Shown in pieces: positions 12,349 to 24,216 of a stretch of 64,000 bases of DNA (position 1 is its first letter; the number at the start of each line of letters is the position of its first letter). The DNA comes from Galeruca laticollis (taxonomy: Eukaryota; Arthropoda; Insecta; Coleoptera; Chrysomelidae), in assembly GCA_963921935.1 (NCBI GenBank), contig OY998176.1, forward strand, positions 170,124,445 to 170,188,444, in the 5' to 3' direction. Position numbers and translations under genes: made by a program. Below the pieces are notes generated by a model that saw only the letters and a list, made by a program, of their open reading frames with translations, did not search any database and was not told the DNA's origin.

Positions 12349-12352
12349 CTAT

Positions 12353-12542
12353 TGTTACGGATTTTCCCTCTGGATTCTCGTGCCTCGCTTTCTATTTGCT
12401 GTATCCTGCACTATGTACTGTACTGTACTGTCTGTCTTCGCGCCGTGTAGGCATTTAACTTTATATATCCTTTTGAACCTAGGAATTGCCATTGTATCTC
12501 GATTTTCTCGATCTCGAAGAAACCCAGTGGCATTTCGTTACA
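12353..12542. mobile_element. Solo LTR, 190 bp, with 4-bp TSD
   Basis: The sequence begins TGTTACGG and ends CGTTACA, an inverted TG..CA pair. It is flanked by exact CTAT duplications at 12349-12352 and 12543-12546. No internal retroviral sequence remains, so it is most simply a solo LTR left by recombination between two LTRs. It is nested in the outer hAT and so is younger than that insertion. The LTR is short but within the range of insect Ty3/gypsy elements. Its tips resemble those of the gypsy LTRs at 48.2 kb (CGTAACA), but the body differs. Confidence 0.65.
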
Positions 12543-12546
12543 CTAT

Positions 12547-13216
12547 TAAATAGGACAGTGTCGCTAGACAAGAGCACTTATACACCAACTCAATAGTTGT
12601 TATAAGAGTATTTATTTCGGATTCTGATGTAGGAGTGTGTATTGAATGTTTCAAAATATTTCACACTAACACTACTTATTGAGTAACTTTATTTTAATTA
12701 ATTAATAGGATTAGAAAATGTAGTTAAATGAAAACAAAGAGAAAGTGACACATTTTCCACCATTTTTCTCGAAAATGTCCGACTGTTAAGTGGTTGAATC
12801 GAACACTAAAAATTGACCTAACCTGAGAGTGAATCGAACACTCCTTTTTATCCAATTATGGTGTGGGACAATTCTGGTGTGCACCAATGCATAGATCGAA
12901 GACGCTATTAATATATACGAGTATTCAGCACTATGTCAGTTTTTCATACAGCTTTTTTTTGCGGATGAAATATATTTTAGTGATAAGGACACCCGAATAA
13001 TTTTTTTATTAGAGCTTATTAATTAATTTTAAAATGTTCATTAAAGCAAACAAACGACCACAACAACAAACAAAATATATAAATTAGATAACAAAAAAAA
13101 GTATGCAGAACAGAAAAATATATATTTTAGATTTAATTTTTGGTTTCTTAAAATTTAAAAACTATTTAATTTACTTTTGCTTCCAGGGGGGAGCAGTTGC
13201 CCCTCCCTGCCCTTCG
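12547..13216. other. Right interior of outer hAT, no gene seen
   Basis: AT-rich, with no open frame of note. The last 40 bases carry a C/G-rich subterminal block (GGGGGGAGCAGTTGCCCC) that corresponds to the AGGGGGGGCGAAC block at the left end. Confidence 0.4.
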
Positions 13217-13239
13217 CTGGCTACGCCCATGTATACATA

Positions 13240-13682
13240 CACAAAGAAATTTTAATAATTAGGTACAATGATCACTAGTTATAAATTCATTTGTTAAATT
13301 TCCCTTCATTGTTCAGTGTTTTATAATTAATGGTTATTATTAATTGAATAATAAGTATTAATGTAATGGCCATTTATAACCCTCCTAATACTTCTTAGTT
13401 ATATTCGAATATAGTTATCGAAATAACTAAACTTAATCATTTTTTTTACTATTAGGGACACAATCAAAATCGGTTATGTTGTTTTGTCTAACTAACAGTA
13501 GAGAACGGCTTGGACTTTCAAAATAAAAAAAGGTATTCAACAAAGGTACCCCAGACAAATTGTACCTAGAAGTACTCAAGATAGTCAAAATTATAAAACC
13601 CACAATGTTCACCAAAATGTCAATTAAATATTGATGACGATTCGTCCCAAAATAATGACAACAAAAAAAATATTACGTATAC

Positions 13683-13745
<63 letters not shown>

Positions 13746-15210
13746 GAAAGAGCAATGGAATTACGTACTCATAGATTTAAAGTAAAAAAAAATAAGATAA
13801 AGGAACTCAATTCACTACCAGTTTATGGATAGCAAGAGAATATAAAATATATTTAAATTTCGGCTAAACTGAATATTCAACACTTTATTCTCTGATAGCT
13901 AAACACACGCTCCCTACTGTATAATATAACTAACTGTCCTAGAAGTAAGTGCACTGTAAGCATTGGCATCCACCAAATGAAATACCTCGCCAGAACTCAA
14001 GAGCAGATATTGGATATTCAATAATGATAATGATATAATACCAAACTCAAAGCCACTATCGCGGTCCTTTAACGAATTATTGATTAATTGTTGCACTTTA
14101 ATAAAACAAAAAGTTACATGCACTACTATTCTATTCATCTACATCAAAACGTACGTGAACTAAGTATAAAAGAAAATGGTACCCTACAAAGAATATTCTA
14201 AATCGGAAACAAAATCAAGAAATACGTTTTTTTTGTGAATGTTTCTTTTCGGTAAATCGTCTTACCATAGTTAAAAAAGAGACTCCATATTTTTTTTCGC
14301 CTTTTATTAATTAGTATCACAAGTATATAACATTGTTATATCAGATGGAATATTTATTCAACTTTGGATAATAGAAATATTTGAAAATATTACTAATTTA
14401 TGCGTATAATAAATTCATTTACCCTGGCCAGTGATCCAAATATAAGTATTAGACTTTTCTGTAAAGAAACTAGGCAACCCAAATTTATACACTATGAAAT
14501 TTATAAATTATTAAATGATAACAAGCAGAAATTATACAATTAAAAAAAATCAAGCATAACAATGTGAACTGTAAAGAAAACATACCTATCAGTGAAATTA
14601 CGCTACCAATATCGTCGTTGAAATATACACCCAACAAAGCCCACAATAATCAAAACAAATTTCCAAATAATAATCCCAACACTGGAATGTCACTAAATTT
14701 TTGAAATTTTTTTAATCAAACCAATGAGCTTATCAACGTAGCAGTTATATTATGACTCAACAAATAGAAAGTCGCACGCATTTAATTAAGAATGATTTGC
14801 CCGGAAACACCTATCTATTATAGATTTACTTTGGGTACTTGGAAATTACAGAAATTCTTGTGTACCATTATACCAGTTTATCAAATATTCGGCATGAGGT
14901 AATACTACCGTATAATCAATTGATTAATTTGCTTGACATTTGACCAGGAATAATTTTCTATTGCGATTTTCACTATTTGTGTAGTGCACTTAGGAACTCC
15001 CAGTTTCCTGCAAATTTTTTCTCTAATTTTCAATGTTACGCTAAATTATGTTGTTTCTCACACATGGTACGTCGACCCAAGAAAGCGCGAGAAGATGTGT
15101 GCCTGTCTAACAAAATTATGTTGAAAATTATATGCATATTCTATGTATAAAATCTCTCCTCATACTATTTCACACAACCCAAATTCACCTGATAATGTTT
15201 CTTTTTTCAG
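13240..15210. other. Probable intron or 5' flank of the elongase gene
   Basis: There is no recognisable coding sequence. It contains a (TA)n tract at about 13684-13741. The elongase needs an upstream coding exon of roughly 20 codons, which I could not identify here. Confidence 0.4.
13684..13741. repeat. (TA)n microsatellite
   Basis: A nearly uninterrupted TA dinucleotide run of about 58 bp. Confidence 0.97.
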
Positions 15211-15253
15211 TTCAAAATAGGTACGACAGTGTATTGTTTTTTCATTGTTTCAG

Positions 15254-15441
15254 ATCCTATCAACAATGAATCACTTTCATCAACGTATACCTTTTATATT
15301 ACATTTGTAGTGGTGTACATATCCACTGTCAAATTAATAGGACCTGCATTCATGAAAAAAAGGCAACCTTTTAACATACAAAAAGTTTTGATTGTTTATA
15401 ATAGTCTTCAAATTATTATCAACATGTATATACTTTATAAG
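15254..15441 (+). CDS. ELOVL-family fatty acid elongase, exon with conserved N-terminal region
   Basis: The exon encodes IGPAFMKKRQPFNIQKVLIV followed by YNSLQIIINMYILYK, matching the family's LGPxxMxxRxPFxLxxxLxxYN block that follows the first membrane helix. The helix itself is TYTFYITFVVVYISTV. It ends at AAG with a GTAAGT donor at 15442, phase 0. The acceptor is most likely TTTTTTCATTGTTTCAG at 15253, which gives the usual phase-1 join before the Asp of 'DP'; an alternative AG at 15210 also keeps the frame open. ELOVL enzymes are multi-pass ER proteins that condense malonyl-CoA with long-chain acyl-CoA. The next exon is 12.7 kb away. Confidence 0.85.
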
Positions 15442-15650
15442 GTAAGTTGGCCCGTTAAAAGTAAATAACATGTAATATACCTACTACAAATATGCATAAT
15501 GCTGATAAACGTACAGTTAAATTGGAAATTTATATATTTCATCAAAACTTTCACAATATCGTATTGTCCCATTTGAAATGTATGACAATTGTACAATTAT
15601 TCAAGTTTGGGCGAAAAAATGAATTTCGAATTTCTCACCAATATAAGATA

Positions 15651-15829
15651 CAGTTGAATTATTGGATTTGTATCCATGCGTCATTAATATCTGATAACAT
15701 AACAGAAAAATGTCAAATTATTCTGTGCTGTTTTTCACTATTGATGGAAAGAGATAACACACAATAATTATGTTGGTTATGTTATCAGATATTAATGACG
15801 CACGGGTAAAGATTCAATAATTCAACTCG
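15651..15829. repeat. Small inverted repeat (MITE-like)
   Basis: Arms of about 53 bp are inverted copies: 15651-15703 (CAGTTGAATTATTGG to GATAACATAAC) and 15777-15829. They meet around a 70-bp centre. It could be a tiny MITE or the TIR remnant of the DDE transposon that follows. No target duplication was resolved. Confidence 0.6.
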
Positions 15830-16088
15830 ATATATGGCGGACGTAAATTGTACAGGTAGGCAAATTAAATTTGGCAGTCGGAAATTTGGCAATTTCCAAT
15901 GCGCCGTAGCGAAGACGTATGCGGATTGCAAGAGCTCACTTCGCTGGCAGAATTCGTAACCTTCGTCTCGACAGTAAAGTTCAGACAGAAGTGTGATTAC
16001 CGGGGCTGTGCAATACTAACTTGTTATGGCGACTTCAGAAAGTAAAGTTGTTCATAAAAAGTTGAGTTAGTAGTGTCGTGTAATAATT

Positions 16089-18157
16089 ATGAACGTTTTA
16101 AATTTCATGACCGAAGAGGCAAACAATGGCAAGTTGACAATTCCATTAACAATGGTAAGTTTCAATTATTGCAATAAAATTTTGAAACCAAAGTAACTAT
16201 TTGACAAATTTACACTCGATACACATTTTTTAAATCGATTTTTGTACATTAAATATTTATTTCTCAAACGATTTAAAAAAGTGATATTAGGTTGAGACAA
16301 AGTATTTTATGCACTCATGTGTCAATTTAATGCACCGTTATATCATCATTACAAACAAATCTAGGCCATTTTTAGTCCATTTAGAGCAACCTAAATGAGA
16401 AATTTTTTGGTTTTTGCATGCCTACGGCTCATGCGACAATTTTTCCATTCGTGGAAAAATGCACCACTTTTTGCACTTGTGCATAAATAACTATTATGTT
16501 TCCGTCTACAAGAGTATATAAAAGGGCACATGTTAATTTTGTGTAAGATGCCTATTTAAATGTAATAGGTTTTTTGGCTTATAATTATAATTATGATACT
16601 CATTTCATACCTATCTCTATTTCGTTTCGGTTTTTTTTTAACCATCTTCCGATTTAAGTTACAATTGCGGTTTGCTCATATTAAAATATGTTTGAACTAA
16701 AATCTAAAGATCGTTGAAACATTTAATAAACTGGAATGTAATGAAGCATTTTTGAATTTAAAATTTCTTCTAAATGGCCGAAAACAACGACAAAGATTTT
16801 TATTAAAAAAAAGACACTGAAAACAAATTTAACTACTTCCTCATTTCCTCATTTTATTTGTATAAAAATGCACATTAGGAAAACTTTCAATACAACATTT
16901 ATATCGACTTATTTTATTGTTAGGTCATTGAACCAGTTTCTGCTGCTACGAAAGTTAGCCAAAGAACGCTTTTCCGTATTCAAAAATAAGCTATGTCAGG
17001 AAGTAATGCTGACACTGATGTGCCTAATAAAAAACAAAGAACGTCCAGTATCCGTATGGATCAATTCGACAAAACTGTGCTTACAAGGTGCATAATGAAT
17101 TATCACATAATCGAGAAAAAGTACCCATGTTAAGGAATGTACACCAAAGCTTTGCAGATAGTTATGGCTTCTAGGGAAGTCGCAAATCTCTGCGGAAACA
17201 AATACATTCTTCGGATTTTCGTTGGACCAACATAATAAACAATAGAAATTTGTTAATGGAACGTTACGGAATCAGACATTTACGCTCACTATATTTAAGA
17301 AACGTAAAAAAGTGCAGAGACCAGAACAAACCTATCATATGTATGCATGAAACACACATTCATTCATGTCACACACACCGTAAATGATGGAGCGACAAGA
17401 GTAACGAAGGATTCAGAAAACCCGTTTCAAAAGGTAATAGGCTCATCATTGAGCATGCAGGGAGTGAAAATGGTTTTGTACCTAATGCTGGTATCATGTG
17501 AAACTACCAGTCAAAAAAAGGAGATTATCATAATGAAATGGCGTACGAATATTATGAGAGGTGGGTACAAGAAAAACTTATTCCAAACCTACCAAAAACG
17601 TTGTTGTGGTAATTGATAACGCCCCATTCCACAATGTTCGAAATGAAAAATTACCTACGACTGCTTGGACTAAACAACAATTACAAAACTGGATTTCTGA
17701 AAGAAACATATATTACAGTGAACAAATGTTGAAACCGTGTCTTTATAACGTTGCAAAAATGAACAAACCGCAATATAAAACTTATAAAATTGATGAATTG
17801 TTTATTCGACATGGATTGCAAGTTTTATCAGTCAAGTCCGATCGAAAGTGTTTGGGCGGCACTTAAGGAATATGTGGCCAAACGAAATGTTTCCTTCAAT
17901 TTTACAAAGGTTAAAGAATTCTGTAATGAATTTTTTGACACATTTTCTGCAAATGATTGGAAACTTAGATGTTGAAAAGATTGAAGATCTCTCTAGATAC
18001 TGTTGTAGATAATAGTATTATTAATTTGGTCGAAGACAGAGATAGCGACGATGATGAAGTTGATATAGCAAGTGATTTTGAAGAATCATTTGTAGATGCA
18101 CATCATTATTTTACTGTTGATGATCCCTGTACATCTGAAACATATTTTTCATTATAG
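16089..18157 (+). pseudogene. DDE_3-type (IS630/Tc1/mariner-like) transposase gene with one intron, broken
   Basis: Exon 1 (16089-16154) encodes MNVLNFMTEEANNGKLTIPL and ends at a GTAAGT donor. Exon 2 begins at 16924 after TTGTTAG and continues VIEPVSAATKVSQRTLFRI, a helix-turn-helix block, in phase. Further on: MHETHIHSCHTH (the usual MDET first catalytic site, with Asp changed to His), VVVVIDNAPFHN (second Asp, near 17600), and NPIE-like SSPIESVWAALKEYVAKRN (third acidic site, near 17835). The C-terminal tail is acidic (DRDSDDDEVD). Stops and frameshifts near 17000, 17130, 17390 and 17510, and the lost first Asp, make it inactive. I know this transposase type from many arthropods; the exact family is unsure. 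Confidence 0.78.
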
Positions 18158-19139
18158 TGTTTGTTTGTAGGTGGTATGATAGAAGACATTATGCGCAACA
18201 AAATGTAAATAGGTGTTATAAAATTGTAGATATTGGATCCGAATTCCACTAGAAAAATATAATTGACGGCACCCAGAACCAAGATTTTTTTGTTTTTCCA
18301 GTCCACTCTGTAAAAGTATGGAGATATGTTCTAATTTCATTGTAAATATTTGCAAAAAATCCAAAAATTTACATATGAAAGTAGAAATTTCTACCACAAA
18401 AAGCTTCAATATTTTATTTATATTAATAATATACTTATACCTCTAAAGGCGATTTCCCCAATTTGTTTTTCAAATTTTATGTATAAACCCGAGTTTTTAC
18501 ATTATTATCTACTTCATATTATTAAGAATAACAATTTTAGAAATCTTAACAGGTAGGTATGTCATTATCTATTACTACGAACAGATAGGAAAAATTGTTG
18601 GCCATTGTTAAATTTACAAAGTCATTTATCAATCCTAATCATATTGTACGCTTCATCTACAAAATCTACCTGACTTCCAATTTATATACAAATAAACCTC
18701 AATGACGAATATTATGAAGTAACCACTCAAAAGACATCAATTTGAAGTAAAAGTGAAAGTTCATGTTTCTTGGAATCTAATCATTATTTATTATTTACAT
18801 CACATAAAATGATAGAGGGTAATTATATAATCCCCCGTATGGTTTTTGAAGCAATAAATTATTATGTCTGTACAAAAAAAACTAATTTCCGTAGAAAAAT
18901 CTGATGGTTTTTATTAGTGTTATTTTGTTTTGTAAACTCGATTGTATATAGCATTATACATATGCTACAATCTATCATTTTTAAATCCAAATTCAAAATA
19001 TTGTGTTACCCTCGTACGTATCAGCAGTCTCACAATATTTAAAATTGTGCATGCGGAATGTACGTCGCCTGCTCTTCCCGGTAACTGCGTTTACAACGTT
19101 GTCAAGTAGTATGGCTTTCTCGCACATTGTCAACATTGA
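18158..19139. other. Intronic AT-rich sequence
   Basis: No gene seen. The 3' end of the preceding DDE transposon must lie somewhere here, but no TIR could be matched. Confidence 0.4.
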
Positions 19140-20638
19140 CCAACAGCTGTTAATAAATTAGTCAATAGTTGGTTTCAATCAAAATTAATAGATAAAATAA
19201 CAAAAAACAAATTAATGATACATAATGCCCTATCTCCTGCAATCTATGGATTACCAAAACTTCACAAAAATGGTATACCTCTAAGACCAATTGTAAGTAA
19301 CGTGCAGGCTGCTACCTACAATTTATCTAAATATTTTGCCGACACACTTTCAAATATAATAGGCAAAAATAACTATTACACAAAAGACTCATGGGAATTT
19401 GTTAAATTTTTACGAACTCAAAATGTCCCTAAAAATCACGTATTAATTTCCCTGGATGTCACATCATTATATACGAATGTAGACACAAAACTAGCTTTGA
19501 AAATAATTGAAGAAAAATGGGATCAACTCAAAACATACACTAACTTAGATTTAAATGAGTTTCTCAGTGGTGCTGAATTGTGTTTATCCTCAACATATTT
19601 TCAATTTGAGAACAATTTTTATTCTCAAATATTTGGAATAGCAATGGGCTCTCCCATGGCCGCAACGGTTGCCAACCTTGTTATGGAATGCGTTGAGGAA
19701 GAGGTTATTCAATCACTTAGTTTTCAACCAGTATTTTTTAAAAGATATGTAGATGACATAATAACTTGTGTACCGAAGGACAAAGTTAATGAAATATTAG
19801 ATAAATTTGATACCTATAATTCGAGATTAAAATTTACCGCTGAAATGGAAACAGAAAATACAATAAATTTTTTAGATGTGTCTGTCTCATATGACAATAA
19901 AGGTAGCATTTTTACAAATTGGTATTCAAAACCACTTGCTTCACACAGGTACACAACTTATTACTCTAATGCTCCACTAAGCTATAAAAAAATGTTAATA
20001 AAAATTTAACTGACAGAGCAGTTAAGTTGTCGCATCCTAAATTTAGAAAAGAAAATTTAAACAAAATTCGGAAAATATTGTTAGAAAATAATTATCCGTT
20101 AACTTTTATTAATAAACACATTAAGAAGAGAGTTCATGCTATTTTCATTTCTAGTCAACAAATAAATCAACAAGAGATATACATGTCATTACCGTATGTT
20201 CATGGACTATCAGAAAAAATTAATAAATGTGTAAAAAAACAAAAATTATCAGTGTCTCATAAACTAAAAAACACAAACCAGCAATTCTTTTTAAAAATGA
20301 TACCAAAAATTCCCATAAACAAGCAAACGCACACAGTCTATCAAATTCCATGCAATGACTGCAATTGCACCTTTGTTGGTCAAAGTAAACAATACCTTCA
20401 AAAAAGAATTCAAGCACACAAATATGCAAAAACCGATGTCACAGCATTATCAAATCATTACAAAAATACTGGACATAGTTTTAACTTTAACGATGTGAAA
20501 ATATTGGCCAGGGAAAAAAATGAAAAAGTTAGAACGTTTTTAGAAATGATTAACATTAAAAAAGATCCTAATAGCATAAATAATAGAAGCGATATTAGTA
20601 ATTTAAACATCATCTATGATGGTATTTTGAGAGAATGA
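19140..20638 (+). pseudogene. PLE RT and GIY-YIG polyprotein with one frameshift
   Basis: RT blocks are well kept: GLPKLHKNGIPLRPIVS, VLISLDVTSLYTNV, GIAMGSPMAATVANLVMECV, FFKRYVDDIITCVP with the catalytic YVDD, and INFLDVSV. A frameshift at about 20005-20010 separates this from the connector (NLTDRAVKL onward). The C-terminus is a GIY-YIG domain: VYQIPCNDCNCTFVGQSKQY, with the central Tyr replaced by Phe, then Arg and His in the helix (KRIQAHKY), and a Glu in TFLEMINI. The CxxC pair is intact, unlike in the other two PLEs here. The first methionine, at 19215, is internal. Confidence 0.88.
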
Positions 20639-20969
20639 TATTGGCTCTGATCTCTTGCACTTTGCTATAAAATTTAACAGCATCAAAATCATAATTTGTC
20701 CGTACTAACGATAAAATATAAAAAGGAAAAATATTATTGATGTTAAAAAAATCACAACTAATCTATAGAGAGACCAATTTGTATTCAGTTCAATGTCCAA
20801 GCAATGCGTGATAAATATGTACCTGTTCAGAAATTGTTTTGTCTTTCATGTGATATCTGAAATTATGAAAGAAAGGTAATAATTTATATTTTTTCCGTGT
20901 AATTTGATTTTATAAATATTGACATAATTTTAATTTATACATGTAATAATTTTAGATTATTTTATTAAC

Positions 20970-21006
20970 CAGAAGATGACTTCATAAGTCGAAACGTACG
21001 TCGTTA
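20970..21006 (+). ncRNA. Hammerhead-like motif in PLE tail
   Basis: The sequence reads CAGAAGAU, then the hairpin GACUU-CAU-AAGUC, then GAAACGUACGUC. The five-bp stem II is perfect. The GAAAC with a short AC/GU stem III and a GUC triplet fits a type I hammerhead with minimal stem III, as reported in PLEs. The first catalytic strand (CUGANGA) is imperfect here (CAGAAGA). Confidence 0.35.
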
Positions 21007-21055
21007 TTAAATGATTTTTAAGTATATTTGACCTTTAATCCAAGAAAGTAACCAA

Positions 21056-21068
21056 AATATATATATAA

Positions 21069-21108
<40 letters not shown>
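21056..21108. repeat. (TA)n microsatellite
   Basis: A TA run with a few interruptions, abutting the PLE tail on the left and a TIR element on the right. Confidence 0.95.
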
Positions 21109-21111
<3 letters not shown>

Positions 21112-21112
21112 T

Positions 21113-23223
21113 CCCAGCAAACACAAATGTATATGTTACATAAAAATATATAACAGAGGAGGAACGATTTTTATATAAAACGTTTATATATTTTTTATGT
21201 TGTATTTATGTATAAAAATCTTTATAAATTTTGTTATATATTCTCAATATTCATATTATAAAATATTTTATATATTGGATATATCTAATTTTATATGTAT
21301 TCAAGATGTAAATTCTACTACATAAATATAAAACTTTTTTTTATATATATTTATTACGTAAAATTTGTTACATGAAATATTTTATGTATTTCATATGTAT
21401 TTCTTACGAACCTCGTCTAGTGTCTTCATAAAGAAAAAAAAGAAAGCTCTTCAATATTCTAACCTTTAAATTGTCACGAGTCGATCTACCCACATACCCG
21501 CAAGTATAATAACGTTTTAAAAGGGTTTTCTTTAGTTTTGTCTGTGTGTTTGTTTTTAGTTTTGTTTGTAGAGGAATGGAGAACAAATCATGTAAGTGTA
21601 ATTATTATTATTATTATTTTCAACAGGCAAGGGGCGTCGCCGATGAAGCCATTCATTGACGTTTACAAAAGATTATTTAACAAATGTATTAAACAGGTTA
21701 ACTATATTAAAATATACAATCAAGTGAACAATTACAAATTACATTATACCTATCTCACTAAAGTAATTTTCAAGATAATATTTTCGTTTTAACTTACAAC
21801 TTAGACATGATTTAACAGTAATTCCCTCTGTAGGGAGTCGTTAATCCGAAACAAATACCGCCGCCCGGGTATGCACTTAGGGCTCAAGTAGATTTTGTAA
21901 TAGTATCAAATAAAATACACATCTTTAATCCTCTGACCACATGTAGTAAGTCAAGACAAAATATCTTGAAATGGATTAATTAACACTACTTAGGTTAATA
22001 TAAATTATGAATTTTAGGCAAAATAACTGTTTAAAACGAAAAAAATTGAAAGAATTCTGTGATTTATCAATGAGACAGAAAAACGATACGTGGTACAATC
22101 TTACGATGGTGACGGTGAAGCAGAAATACATAATTTAGAGACATCTCACTCATGGTAAGGACATAGAAATAACTATAAAATAAGGAATTTAAACTCAATT
22201 AAGTTATTAAATTAAATAATATAAACTTATATTTTTAGAAACGTTGCTGAAACAGTTTAATATGACATGCACTTATTTTGATCAAATCACCTTGGTGTAG
22301 ATGAGGCTAAGTAAAGAGACTCCAAAGGGAAAAGAAGGGCGAAACTGTAACCCTTCAAAAAAAAAGATAATATCTCTTAATATTGCCAGCTCGCTTACAA
22401 GTGGACCTGGAAAAATCTTTTAAGAGAATGTTTTCCATGGATAATTGTTTTGTTTTTGAATATTTATTTGTTTTGCATTATTTCTTTATATTTTATTATC
22501 ATTTAGTATTTGAATATTTTTAGTTTTGCAATGTTTTTGTTAATAGGTGTTTTGTTTTTAGTTTCTCTTTTTCATGTTAATAAATTAATGTACATATATG
22601 CATCTATTTGCTGTTTTTTTTTAGTAACTAAGTACCAGCTACTAAATTCCAAAGATAGATAAATACCATTCACAATATATAATTATTGAATTGTATTGAG
22701 TTGCTTTAAGTTTGAAATATTCATAAGGTAGGTATTGAATAATATAGTAACAATAGTTCCTTAATTAATCTTTTGGCCATCAACACTACTAAAAATATTG
22801 TATTTCATTTAATCTATGAAAAATGATGTTCTATTAGATTTTTCTGAATTTATTATAAATTGAGAATTTCGCTGCATTTTTTCATAGATCAAATGAAATA
22901 AAATATTTTAGGTAAGGGATGAGGCAAAAGAAAAATTAGGTAACTTTTGTTACATCTATATTATGTAATATTTAATACATAAATATTCTCTAGATGTTAT
23001 CTCATTTTTACATACATATTACATAGTAATTTGGAAATATTTGAGACATAATATATAATACATATTTCTTATAGCATTATTGTTATCTAGCTGAGCCGGC
23101 CTTTGTCAGTATTCAATACATAAATATTATCTAGTTGTGACTCCAGTTTTATATAACTGTGACTTTTATATTTCAAAAAATATGTAACATCTATGTATTC
23201 AATATGTTTTTGTGTTTGTTGGG
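21113..23223. mobile_element. TIR element, about 2.1 kb, inside a (TA)n tract
   Basis: The left end is CCCAGCAAACACAAA (21113-21127). The right end is the complement of CCCAACAAACACAAA (23209-23223), 14 of 15 matching. Both sides are (TA)n microsatellite, as if a single TA tract was split. Inside the tips, ATGTAACA/TATGTATT words recur near both ends. There is no transposase; the longest open frames (21404-21586, 21538-21792) show no motif. It is a non-autonomous DNA transposon of unknown superfamily. Confidence 0.65.
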
Positions 23224-23224
23224 A

Positions 23225-23225
<1 letters not shown>

Positions 23226-23282
<57 letters not shown>
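23226..23282. repeat. (TA)n microsatellite
   Basis: A TA run directly to the right of the TIR element. Confidence 0.97.
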
Positions 23283-23284
<2 letters not shown>

Positions 23285-24173
23285 ATTTAACACCTTCAGT
23301 AGTTTTTTGACGTAAGTTTTGATTTCATCAAATTGTTTTTCAATTAGTCATTTTTCGAATTTTTATAGGACATCTTTGATAATGACCTGGTGACGAAAGA
23401 GCCTGACTGGAATTTTATAATTAAATTCCACACTCCGTACTTGTCGTTTCTTTCATACAGTTGGTAATACTTTAGGAAATCGAAGATACTTATCAATACT
23501 TACTAGTACTAATTCTTGACAGTTTCACTTACCTGTAACAGAAAGAGAAATTGTGAGAATGGTATAAATATTATGTTGTTGAATTTAATTAAGATAATAA
23601 TAACACTGTCAATGGCCTCTGGCAACCGAGACACTAAACTCTGCAAGATATTTCCTGACATAAATATGTGATATAATTAATATAAGCACATAGTAACTTC
23701 AAAAAAAGCCAAAGGCACGGGACCAATTGGATAGGCTCATTTCAAGTAACATGTCTCCATCAAAAAAATGCAAATTTTCTTGGTAAATTCTCAAATTTTC
23801 TAAAATAAACGTTTTCCTGTACGCTTTAAAAAAGTGTACAAAACTTATGGAAAGTGTTGAGGCCCATTGAAAATATCAGTAACTTCTTAACGTCAGAACA
23901 AAAATTAGATACAAAAGTTACAGAATGTTTTGAGAAGTGCAAAAAACGGAAATAACATTTTGGCATCAAATCAAAAACAAAAAAATTCTGGTAAATTTGT
24001 GTCTAAGAAAAATCTCAGTAACTATTTTACGTCAAATGAAAAACAAAGGAAATACGATTTTTTCAACTTTGACAAACCGCCATTTTGATTCTACTGTGCC
24101 GATTTGGCTCATTAACGAAATCGTCCAGGATTTTGGCCTAACCGTGCTTACAAATTCCGTTAAAACACACACA

Positions 24174-24216
<43 letters not shown>

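Larger units (their letters stand above)
7811..13231 (-). mobile_element. Outer hAT transposon (TTF/ZMYM-type), tip interrupted by the inner hAT
   Basis: The left TIR is CAAGGGCGTAGCCAG (7811-7825) and the right TIR is the complement of CATGGGCGTAGCCAG (13217-13231), 14 of 15 matching. The 8-bp TSD TATACATA is at 13232-13239 on the right. On the left it is at 4423-4430, pushed 3.4 kb away because the inner hAT inserted four bases into the TIR. Removing the inner element and one copy of its TSD restores TSD-CAAGGGCG. The length without the insert is about 5.4 kb. The coding part lies at 8000-10260; the rest is AT-rich filler and nested repeats. Confidence 0.85.
19140..21056 (+). mobile_element. 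Penelope-like element, 5'-truncated, RT plus GIY-YIG
   Basis: The open frame begins at about 19140 with no start codon of its own, so the N-terminal part of the RT is missing. Coding runs to 20638. A 3' region of about 400 bp includes a CGAAACGTAC tail motif and ends at the (TA)n tract at 21056. The element lies in the elongase's 12.7-kb intron in sense orientation. No repeat arms were found on the 5' side. Confidence 0.82.

Noticed and set aside
23087..23293. Open frame with long Ile-Tyr repeats (also 23937-24275)
   Set aside because: These are translations of (TA)n microsatellites, not genes.
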